A stretch of 64,000 nt of DNA from Kribbella aluminosa (lineage in GTDB: Bacteria > Actinomycetota > Actinomycetes > Propionibacteriales > Kribbellaceae): the NCBI RefSeq assembly GCF_017876295.1, contig NZ_JAGINT010000002.1, positions 2,356,001 through 2,420,000 on the forward strand, written 5' to 3'. Each line of letters starts with the position of its first letter. Position 1 is the first letter of the stretch. The notes under the pieces are model-generated. The model did not search any database. It saw only the letters and a list, made by a program, of their open reading frames with translations, and had not been told where the DNA came from. The translations under genes were made by a program, and so were the position numbers. Shown piece by piece: positions 58,139 to 64,000 of the stretch.

Positions 58139-58807
58139 TTACGGCCTGAAAGCGGATCGGTACTGGGAGGGGCTGAGGCCGAAGGTCGCCCGGAATCGCC
58201 GCGTCGCGTGGCTCGGATCGTGCCACCCGACTGCGGCGCCGATCGTCGCGACCGGGAGTTCGGTCTCGATCAGCAGCCCGGCTGCTCGCTCGGCCCGGAT
58301 GCGGTTCAGGTAGGCCATCGGCGACATCCCGACGGACTTGCCGAACAACCGAACCAGGTACCCGGGCGCAACGCTGACGCGGGCCGCGAGCCGTTCGAGC
58401 GTCCAGGGCTCGGCGAGGTCGGCCTCCAGCAGCCGCATGGCGTGCTGCACCGCCGGATGCACCGCCGCCCGCACCCCCGTCCCTACGCCGCCCGTCCCGG
58501 ACACGCCGGGTATGAGGGCGCCGGACAGCAGCCCGAACACATCCGGTCCCAGGTAGGCGTTGCGTACCACCAGCCCGTCGCAGTCGACGTACCCGTGCCA
58601 CTCGCCGGGCCGCAGTACGACGACCGAATCCGGGCCCAGCTCCACCTCGCCGCCGGCGGACACGTGGGTGCCGCGGCCGGCCACCACGACCGCGATCTCG
58701 AAGAACGCGTGGCTGTGCGGCGCGACGTCCGCGACCACCTCCAGCCGCTCACCTGCGACCGGCAGCCGCGGATCCGGGAATACCGCACTGCTCAGCACGT
58801 TGTGCAC
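58139..58807 (-). CDS. AraC-family transcriptional regulator
   Basis: 222 residues. The N-terminal cupin ligand domain has PHSHAFFEIAVVVAGRGTHV (about 30-49) and LRPGEWHGYVDC. Two helix-turn-helix units follow at the C-terminus: LERLAARVSVAPGYLVRLFG and the AraC signature IGAAVGWHDPSHATRRFRATFG (about 190-211). GTG start behind GGAGG. It is divergent from the phytanoyl-CoA dioxygenase-like gene, with phased GTCAAC repeats in the gap. Confidence 0.92.
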   Translation of the reverse strand: MHNVLSSAVFPDPRLPVAGERLEVVADVAPHSHAFFEIAVVVAGRGTHVSAGGEVELGPDSVVVLRPGEWHGYVDCDGLVVRNAYLGPDVFGLLSGALIPGVSGTGGVGTGVRAAVHPAVQHAMRLLEADLAEPWTLERLAARVSVAPGYLVRLFGKSVGMSPMAYLNRIRAERAAGLLIETELPVATIGAAVGWHDPSHATRRFRATFGLSPSQYRSAFRP

Positions 58808-58823
58808 GACCGGCCTCCCAGGA

Positions 58824-58851
58824 GGTCAATATCAGTCAACCCGTGGTCAAC
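58824..58851. promoter_or_regulatory. Phased GTCAAY direct repeats between AraC and dioxygenase genes
   Basis: GGTCAAT (58824-58830), AGTCAAC (58834-58840) and GGTCAAC (58845-58851) are spaced 10 and 11 bases, one helical turn apart, as expected for the tandem half-sites of an AraC-family protein. Confidence 0.5.
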
Positions 58852-58928
58852 AAGATCCTGTCCCCGGCGGCACCGACCCGCGAGGCTGGAAACACCTTCC
58901 AGTACGACGGAATCCAAGGAGCCGACCG

Positions 58929-59690
58929 ATGACCACCACCGACCCTACGGCAACCACGGCGCTCGACGAAGAGACCATTTCCGCCTACCGCCGGAACGGC
59001 GTCGTCCGGATCCGGAACATCATCGGCCGCGACGAGGCGGCCCGCTTCCGCGACGCCGCCGTCGCCCACACCGCACAAGCCGACGACCTGTTCAAGGAGT
59101 CGAAGATCTTCAACCAGTACGTCAACGTCTGGCGGCAGAACGACGTACTCAAGGAACTCACCCTCGACCCGCGACTGGCGGCCGCCGCGACCGCGTTGGC
59201 CGGCGTACCGGTCCGGATCTGGCACGACCAGTTGCTGATCAAACCCCCGCACAACGGCGCCGCGACCGAGTTCCACCAGGACGCCCCGTACTGGCCGCAC
59301 GCCGGCTCCCGCGCCTCGCTGTCCGCATGGGTGGCGCTGGTCGACGTACCCGTGGAGCGCGGCTGCATGACCTTCATCCCCGGCTCGCAGAACCACCAGG
59401 ACCTGCGCAGCCAGGACCTGTCCGACCGCGACGACATGTTCCGCGCGGCGCCCGACCTGCGCTGGGAGGAGCGGCTGACGATCCCGTTGCAGGCCGGCGA
59501 CTGCACCTTCCACAACGCCTACCTGGCGCACTCCGCGACGCCGAACTTGACCGACGACCCGCGGATCGCGCACGTGAACATCTACTTCGACGCCGAGGCC
59601 ACGTACACCGGCGGCGGGCACGTGGTCACCGACGGGCTCGGGCTGACGGCCGGCGAACCACTCGACCACGAGCTGTTCCCGACGGTCTGA
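58929..59690 (+). CDS. Phytanoyl-CoA dioxygenase-family Fe(II)/2-oxoglutarate oxygenase
   Basis: 253 residues. The iron facial triad is FHQDAPYWP (His and Asp, about residues 117-119) and a distal His in NAYLAHSATPN, with the 2-oxoglutarate Arg in DDPRIAHVNI. The N-terminal GVVRIRNIIGRDEAARF is typical of the PhyH family. It hydroxylates an unknown small molecule in the cytoplasm. ATG 58929 with AAGGAG upstream. Probably controlled by the divergent AraC protein. Confidence 0.9.
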   Translation: MTTTDPTATTALDEETISAYRRNGVVRIRNIIGRDEAARFRDAAVAHTAQADDLFKESKIFNQYVNVWRQNDVLKELTLDPRLAAAATALAGVPVRIWHDQLLIKPPHNGAATEFHQDAPYWPHAGSRASLSAWVALVDVPVERGCMTFIPGSQNHQDLRSQDLSDRDDMFRAAPDLRWEERLTIPLQAGDCTFHNAYLAHSATPNLTDDPRIAHVNIYFDAEATYTGGGHVVTDGLGLTAGEPLDHELFPTV

Positions 59691-59706
59691 GATTCACACC
59701 GTGACA

Positions 59707-59712
59707 TAAGTT
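59707..59712 (+). promoter_or_regulatory. -10 element of a leaderless transcript
   Basis: TAAGTT ends six bases before the GTG at 59719; no ribosome site precedes it. Confidence 0.5.
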
Positions 59713-59718
59713 GTCTGC

Positions 59719-60951
59719 GTGCGTCTGCTCACCGACATCCGCCCGCTGCGCGAGTCCGCAGACTTCCGGCGGCTGTGGATCGGGTCGACGGTGTCGCAGC
59801 TCGGTCAGCAGATGACCGCGGTGACGGTCTCGATCCAGGTGTACGCGCTGACGCACTCGACGTTCTCGGTGGGGCTGGTCGGGCTCTGCTCGCTGGTCCC
59901 GCTGATCGTCTTCGGGCTGTACGGCGGCGCGATGGCCGACGCGATCGACCGCCGTACGCTCGCGCTCGTCTCGTCGACCGGGCTGTGGCTGCTGTCGATG
60001 GTCCTGGTCCTGCAGTCGCACCTCGGCTGGGGACAGGTCGGGGTGCTGTACGGCGTGGTCGCCTGCCAGTCGGCGTGCTTCGCGGTGAACAACCCGGCCC
60101 GGTCCGCGATCATCCCGCGGCTGATCCGGCCGGAGCTGCTGCCGGCCGCGAACACGCTCAGCCAGGCCGCGTTCAACCTGGGCTTCACCGCCGGGCCGCT
60201 GCTCGGTGCGGCGGTGATCGCCTGGCAGGGGTTCGCGGCGGCGTACCTGGTCGACGTGATCACGTTCACCGCGGCGCTGTACGCGCTGTTCCGGCTGCCT
60301 CCGGTCCCGCCGACCGGCGAGGTCCGGCGGGCCGGGCTGCGCTCCGTGCTGGAGGGGTTCACGTTCCTGCGCACGGCTCCGGCGTTGCTGGCGACGTTCC
60401 TCGCGGACATCCTCGCGATGGTGTTCGCGCAGCCGCGCGCGCTGTTCCCCGCGGTGGCCGGGGCGTTCTTCGGCGGCGGCGTACGGACGGTCGGCGTCCT
60501 GCAGGCCGCACCGGCGATCGGGGCGCTGATCGGCGTGCTGTTCTCCGGGTGGGTGACCCGGGTCCGCCGTCAGGGCGTGGCGATCGTCCTCGCGATCACG
60601 GCGTACGCCGCGGCCGTCGGGCTGTTCGGGTTGTCGCGGACGATCTGGCTGGGCGTCGCGCTGCTCGCGATGTCCGGGGCGGCCGACATGGTGAGTTCGG
60701 CGTACCGGAACACCGTGCTGCAGTCCGCGGCGCCGGACGCGATGCGCGGGCGGTTGCAGGGGGTGTTCATCGTGGTGGTCGCGGGCGGGCCGCGGCTCGG
60801 CGACTTCGTCGTCGGTACGACGTCCTCGCTGACCAGCCCGACCGTCGCGCTGCTCGGCGGCGCCGCGGTCTGCGTCACCGGGCTGCTGATCCTGCTCGCC
60901 CGGAACCGGCCGTTCCGGGCGTACGACGCGCGGACGCGGGCGCTGAGCTAA
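59719..60951 (+). CDS. MFS exporter, EntS-like
   Basis: 410 residues with 12 predicted helices. N-terminal RESADFRRLWIGSTVSQLGQ, the motif-A-like loop GGAMADAIDRRTLAL (about 70-84) and NNPARSAIIPRLIRPELLPAAN are typical of the enterobactin-exporter-like MFS group. It would export a small metabolite or drug. GTG start, probably leaderless, 28 bases after the oxygenase stop. Confidence 0.9.
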   Translation: MRLLTDIRPLRESADFRRLWIGSTVSQLGQQMTAVTVSIQVYALTHSTFSVGLVGLCSLVPLIVFGLYGGAMADAIDRRTLALVSSTGLWLLSMVLVLQSHLGWGQVGVLYGVVACQSACFAVNNPARSAIIPRLIRPELLPAANTLSQAAFNLGFTAGPLLGAAVIAWQGFAAAYLVDVITFTAALYALFRLPPVPPTGEVRRAGLRSVLEGFTFLRTAPALLATFLADILAMVFAQPRALFPAVAGAFFGGGVRTVGVLQAAPAIGALIGVLFSGWVTRVRRQGVAIVLAITAYAAAVGLFGLSRTIWLGVALLAMSGAADMVSSAYRNTVLQSAAPDAMRGRLQGVFIVVVAGGPRLGDFVVGTTSSLTSPTVALLGGAAVCVTGLLILLARNRPFRAYDARTRALS

Positions 60952-60977
60952 GAGGGTGTCTGAGAACTCTGACCCGG

Positions 60978-61727
60978 TCAGCCGCCGGTGGCGAGTTTCT
61001 TCAGCACGGTGAACCAGGAGTCCAGGTCCGGGTTCACCGCGGTCATCTCCTTGCCGCCGACCGTGACGATCTTGCGGTCGCCGAGCGGCTTCTTCAGCTT
61101 GATCGGGGTCAGCGAGATGTTGCTGTCCGGCGGGCACGGTACGTCGCTGTCGAGGTAGATCTTGATCTCGGTGTCCGACTGCTCGACCCGGAGATCGCTG
61201 ACGCACTTGCCGCCGGCAGGGACCAGCAGGTTGGCCTCGTCGTACTTCGGAGCGTTCTGGATCCACTTCAGGTACTTCGGCCGCTTGCCCTTCACCAGCT
61301 GGTAGTACTGCAGCGGCTGCGGGGACTTCTCCTGCGCGGTCCCGGTGCCGTCGCCGAGGAACGTGCCGTAGATCATCTCGTAGCACGGGTCCTTGATGTC
61401 CGGGCCGTCGATCGCGCCGAACGCGCGGGCCGCCTTGTAGCAGCCGACCGCCTCGCGGTTCAGCGAGACGTTGAAACCGATGATCGCGAGCGCGCCGACC
61501 ACCAGCGAGATCGCCAGCATCCGGCGGGACCGCAGCTGCTGCGGGCCGAGAACACCAGCCGCCCGGCGGGTCTCCTCCGGCGTGGCGTCGGCCGGCAGCG
61601 CCGTACTGCGGAACAGCGCCATGATCGAGCTCGTCCACTGCGGGTTGACGATGGTCGGAACGGCGTAGACCAGAATCAGACCCACGATCACGAGGACGGC
61701 GGGGAGCAGCGACCAGTAATTTCGCAC
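60978..61727 (-). CDS. Membrane protein of unknown function
   Basis: 249 residues. Two N-terminal helices (about 5-25 and 70-90) flank a short loop; the C-terminal 150 residues are predicted extracytoplasmic with Cys residues that could pair (GCYKAARAFG, DPCYEMIYG, GGKCVSDLRV, DVPCPPDSN). I recognise no family. GTG 61727 is chosen because TATCTT stands exactly six bases upstream, the leaderless spacing, and the longer frame has no ribosome site. Divergent from the IclR gene. Confidence 0.75.
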   Translation of the reverse strand: MRNYWSLLPAVLVIVGLILVYAVPTIVNPQWTSSIMALFRSTALPADATPEETRRAAGVLGPQQLRSRRMLAISLVVGALAIIGFNVSLNREAVGCYKAARAFGAIDGPDIKDPCYEMIYGTFLGDGTGTAQEKSPQPLQYYQLVKGKRPKYLKWIQNAPKYDEANLLVPAGGKCVSDLRVEQSDTEIKIYLDSDVPCPPDSNISLTPIKLKKPLGDRKIVTVGGKEMTAVNPDLDSWFTVLKKLATGG

Positions 61728-61733
61728 GGCAGC

Positions 61734-61739
61734 AAGATA
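61734..61739 (-). promoter_or_regulatory. -10 element of a leaderless transcript (leftward)
   Basis: On the minus strand TATCTT is followed by six bases and then the GTG at 61727. Together with TAGTCT at 61771 it makes a compact pair of divergent leaderless promoters in 55 bases. Confidence 0.6.
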
Positions 61740-61770
61740 CGGGGCCACCGGGCCGTGCCCGAATAGCGGA

Positions 61771-61776
61771 TAGTCT
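61771..61776 (+). promoter_or_regulatory. -10 element of a leaderless transcript (rightward)
   Basis: TAGTCT, six bases, then GTG at 61783, with no ribosome site. Confidence 0.6.
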
Positions 61777-61782
61777 GGCCAG

Positions 61783-62427
61783 GTGCCAGCCGAGACCTCG
61801 CAGACGCTCGACCGGGGACTCACCGTCCTCGAGTTGCTGGCGGACGCCCCGGACGGGCTCTCCATCACCGAGCTCGCGGCGGCGCTGGGGGTCAGTCGGA
61901 CGGTGGTGTACCGCCTGGTGAACACGCTGGAGCTGCACCGGCTGGTGCGCCGGGACAGCGAGGGACGGGCGCGGCTCGGTCTCGCCGTACTGCACTACAG
62001 CCGCCGCGTGCAGCCCACGCTCCGTGACGCGGCGCTTCCGGTACTGCGTTCGCTCGCCGAGGACACCGGCGCCACCGCACATCTCACCGTCGCCGACGGC
62101 GAGGAGGCGCTGGCGATCGCCGTCGTCGAGCCGAGCTGGACCGACTACCACGTCTCCTACCGGATGGGCTCCCGCCACGCGCTGGACCAAGGCGCCGCCG
62201 GCAAAGCCATCCTCGCCGGCCGCCGCAAACCCGACCCCGCCGGCCGCCCCTTCGTAGTAACCGCCGGCGAACTCCAAGCCGGCGCCCAAGGCGTCTCCTC
62301 CCCGGTCCTGGGCGTCCCCGGCGTCGAGGCATCCATCGGCGTGGTGGTCCTCGGCAAGCTCGACCGCGACTTCGTCGGCCCGAGGGTCGCCCGAGCCGCG
62401 GTCGAGGTAGCCAAACGCCTAGCCTGA
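61783..62427 (+). CDS. IclR-family transcriptional regulator
   Basis: 214 residues. N-terminal winged helix SQTLDRGLTVLELLADAPDG and ITELAAALGVSRTVVYRLVN (about 6-50), with the wing at LVRRDSEGRARLG. The C-terminal ligand domain has LPVLRSLAEDTGATAHLTV, YRMGSRHALDQGAAGKAIL and a shortened end (EASIGVVVLGKLDRDFVGPR). It is about 35 residues shorter than typical members. Leaderless GTG start. It probably represses itself and the divergent membrane protein. Confidence 0.88.
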   Translation: MPAETSQTLDRGLTVLELLADAPDGLSITELAAALGVSRTVVYRLVNTLELHRLVRRDSEGRARLGLAVLHYSRRVQPTLRDAALPVLRSLAEDTGATAHLTVADGEEALAIAVVEPSWTDYHVSYRMGSRHALDQGAAGKAILAGRRKPDPAGRPFVVTAGELQAGAQGVSSPVLGVPGVEASIGVVVLGKLDRDFVGPRVARAAVEVAKRLA

Positions 62428-62540
62428 CCCGCCCGCCACCCCAACGCACCTGCCGCCCCCGGCACCTGCCGCCCCCGGCACCGCCGCGCCCGGCACCTGC
62501 CGCGCCCGGCACCTGCTGCCCCGGCACCGGCTGCCCCGGG

Positions 62541-62835
62541 CACCGCCGCGCCCCGCCCCCGGCACTCGGCACCGCCGCGCCCCGCTCCCGGCACCCGGCA
62601 CTCGGCACCGCCGCGCCCCGCTCCCGGCACTCGGCACCGCCGCGCCCCGCTCCCGGCACCCGGCACTCGGCACCGCCGCGCCCCGCTCCCGGCACCCGGC
62701 ACTCGGCACCGCCGCGCCCCGCTCCCGGTACCGCCGCGCCCCGCTCCCGGCACCCGGCACTCGGCACCGCCGCGCCCCGCTCCCGGTACCGCCGCGCCCC
62801 GCTCCCGGTACCGCCGCGCCCCGCTCCCGGCACCC
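62541..62835. repeat. Minisatellite-like array, unit 22/29/36 bp
   Basis: Ten copies of the core ACCGCCGCGCCCCGCTCCCG (first copy with one change) start near 62541, 62570, 62606, 62635, 62671, 62707, 62729, 62765, 62787 and 62809. Spacings are 29, 36, 29, 36, 36, 22, 36, 22, 22, all 22 plus multiples of a 7-base CCGGCAC-like block. Confidence 0.9.
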
Positions 62836-62895
62836 GCCGCTCCCGGCGGCCGGGCGACAGCTTGCGTCCCATGTCGCGCCCGGCCGCACCTCCTT

Positions 62896-62971
62896 GCATT
62901 TGAGGGGTGAACCTCTCAAATGCACCCTTTGCCTCTCGCATGCGAGGGGCAAAGGGGCAACCCGAGAGGTT
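62896..62971. repeat. Nested palindromes (possible cruciform or REP-like element)
   Basis: The centre is a 32-bp palindrome (62925-62940 against 62941-62956, 16-bp arms with one T-G pair). It is flanked by AACCTCTC (62910-62917) and GAGAGGTT (62964-62971), and preceded by GCATTTGAG (62896-62904) complementary to CTCAAATGC (62915-62923). The left arms can therefore fold two ways. Confidence 0.8.
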
Positions 62972-63020
62972 AACCACTGAAATGCCGGGTGCCCGGTGGG
63001 GTCGGGTACGGGCTGGTCGG

Positions 63021-63068
63021 TGCGGCGGTGCGGCGGTGCGGCGGTGCGGCGGTGCGGCGGTGCGGCGG
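63021..63068. repeat. Six tandem copies of TGCGGCGG
   Basis: A perfect octamer array of 48 bases, non-coding. Strand slippage should make its copy number variable. Confidence 0.95.
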
Positions 63069-63180
63069 TGTGCCGGGGTGCCAAGCGGGTGCTGATCACC
63101 CCCTGATCCGGGGTTCCCGGTGTGCGGGTGTGCGGATGCGCGGGGTGCTGGTGTGAAGCCGGCGGTCTACGGGGCTGGGG

Positions 63181-63654
63181 TTAGTGTTCGCGGGTGGCCG
63201 CGTCGACCAGGGGTAGTACGCGGTGGGGGATTTGTTCGGCCAGCGCGATCACCGTGGACGCACGCTGGATGCCTCGGACGATGACTACCTGGTCGATCAC
63301 CCGTTGCAGGTCCGCGTTGGAGCGGGCGACTATTCGGCACCAGAGGTCCTCGGCGCCGGTGATCGTGTGCACTTCCAGTACTTCGGGGATCCGGGCGAGG
63401 GCTTCGGCGACCGTGGTGTGACCTGAGCCCTGCTCGATCTGCAGGGTGGCGAACGCCGTGACCGGGTAGCCGATCGCGGTGGTGTCGATGTCGGGCCCCC
63501 AACCGCGCACGACCCCGTCGCGCTGCAACCGGTCCAGCCGTGCTTGCACGGTCCCGCGTGCGACCCCCAACCGCCGCGACGCCTCGAGTACGCCGACCCG
63601 CGGCTCGGCGGCGAACAACCGCAGGATCCGGGCGTCCAGCTTGTCCACCGACAT
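63181..63654 (-). CDS. Lrp/AsnC-family regulator
   Basis: 157 residues. The N-terminal helix-turn-helix reads KLDARILRLFAAEPRVGVLE, then ASRRLGVARGTVQARLDRLQ (about 5-44). The C-terminal RAM ligand domain has VTAFATLQIEQGSG, VLEVHTITGAEDLWCRIVAR and GIQRASTVIALAEQIPHRV. It is divergent from hppD, 152 bases apart, so it probably senses tyrosine, phenylalanine or a product and controls their breakdown, as such regulators do in other actinomycetes. Confidence 0.93.
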   Translation of the reverse strand: MSVDKLDARILRLFAAEPRVGVLEASRRLGVARGTVQARLDRLQRDGVVRGWGPDIDTTAIGYPVTAFATLQIEQGSGHTTVAEALARIPEVLEVHTITGAEDLWCRIVARSNADLQRVIDQVVIVRGIQRASTVIALAEQIPHRVLPLVDAATREH

Positions 63655-63709
63655 ACGAGTCCTCCGCTGATAGTCAGACTGACCAAATAGCCTAGCAAGG
63701 TCGGCAGAA

Positions 63710-63730
63710 GACTAGACAGCTTGCCTAGTC
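63710..63730. promoter_or_regulatory. Candidate operator between Lrp-family gene and hppD
   Basis: GACTAG (63710-63715) and CTAGTC (63725-63730) form a 21-base dyad in the AT-richer middle of the divergent region, a plausible Lrp-type site. Confidence 0.35.
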
Positions 63731-63779
63731 AAACAACGAACTGTTGCGCAACCTGCCGCCCACAAACAAGGCTCGGTGA

Positions 63780-64000
<221 letters not shown>

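Larger units (their letters stand above)
62428..63180. other. Repeat-rich intergenic region
   Basis: 753 bases between IclR and Lrp-family genes with no supported gene. In order: a GC-rich tandem array (62541-62835), nested palindromes (62896-62971) and an octamer array (63021-63068). Long open frames across the array on the minus strand encode only its repeat translation. Confidence 0.7.

Noticed and set aside
59626-62289. 887-codon minus-strand frame
   Set aside because: It is antisense to the MFS and IclR genes and out of frame with the membrane protein; composition is that of a high-GC shadow.
62541-62835. CRISPR array
   Set aside because: There are no unique spacers between the repeats, unit length varies by 7 bases, and no cas genes are present.
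62084-62977. Cys/Gly/Arg repeat protein encoded by the tandem array
   Set aside because: The reading merely translates a 36-base repeat, other frames are equally open, and there is no ribosome site.

Overview
The window is very GC-rich and densely coded, with many GTG starts, 4-base ATGA/GTGA overlaps inside operons, Tat and lipoprotein signals, and regulators of the NarL, OmpR, LacI, TetR, MerR, IclR, AraC and Lrp families. This is the style of a soil actinomycete. Codon habits and the abundant secreted glycan-active enzymes fit the Propionibacteriales, most likely Kribbella or a near relative (inference; no rRNA gene is present). I see no tRNA, rRNA, CRISPR array, transposase, integrase or phage gene.

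Layout. 1-5.3 kb: two two-component systems, one with a histidine kinase followed by two tandem NarL-type regulators, around a secreted beta-helix protein. 5.5-13.5 kb: a hydrolase plus XRE regulator, a long FHA-domain membrane protein, a secreted M4 metalloprotease and an SGNH hydrolase. 14-19.4 kb: an alpha-galactoside operon (GH36 enzyme, two permeases, binding lipoprotein). 19.6-23.4 kb: two small membrane proteins, a multicopper oxidase, a tiny conserved protein and a sulfite-oxidase-like enzyme. 23.4-28.7 kb: an ABC-2 exporter with its own sensor kinase and regulator, then a glycosyltransferase and a polysaccharide deacetylase. 28.9-34.9 kb: a polysaccharide locus (two secreted clan-A-like hydrolases, a carbohydrate esterase, a LacI regulator) with a shared TGCGCAA motif.

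35.4-45.8 kb: an accessory block with TetR/GNAT, a Baeyer-Villiger-type monooxygenase, two large multi-pass membrane proteins, a MerR regulator, an alpha/beta hydrolase and a class III CoA-transferase. It also holds a broken vapC, an orphan MerR-type promoter and a small-protein pair. 46-50.8 kb: a ribose/galactose-type sugar ABC operon and its LacI repressor, with near-identical operators at both promoters. Its first gene is preceded by a 39-codon leader ORF that runs through a large hairpin and overlaps the ATPase start codon. 50.9-56.2 kb: more conserved genes (malic enzyme, VanZ-like protein, YqgE, DUF3039, Uma2, helicase). 56.2-64 kb: GH16 glucanase, a gutted SDR, Nudix-like DUF4916, AraC with a phytanoyl-CoA dioxygenase-like enzyme, an MFS exporter, IclR, a repeat-rich intergenic stretch, and Lrp divergent from hppD, which the right edge cuts.

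The best candidates for new biology are the leader ORF/hairpin before the sugar ABC operon, the 36-44 kb membrane-protein/monooxygenase block with matching dyads, and a pair of paralogous tiny acidic proteins, one with its ribosome site inside a hairpin and the other behind a 36-residue basic ORF.
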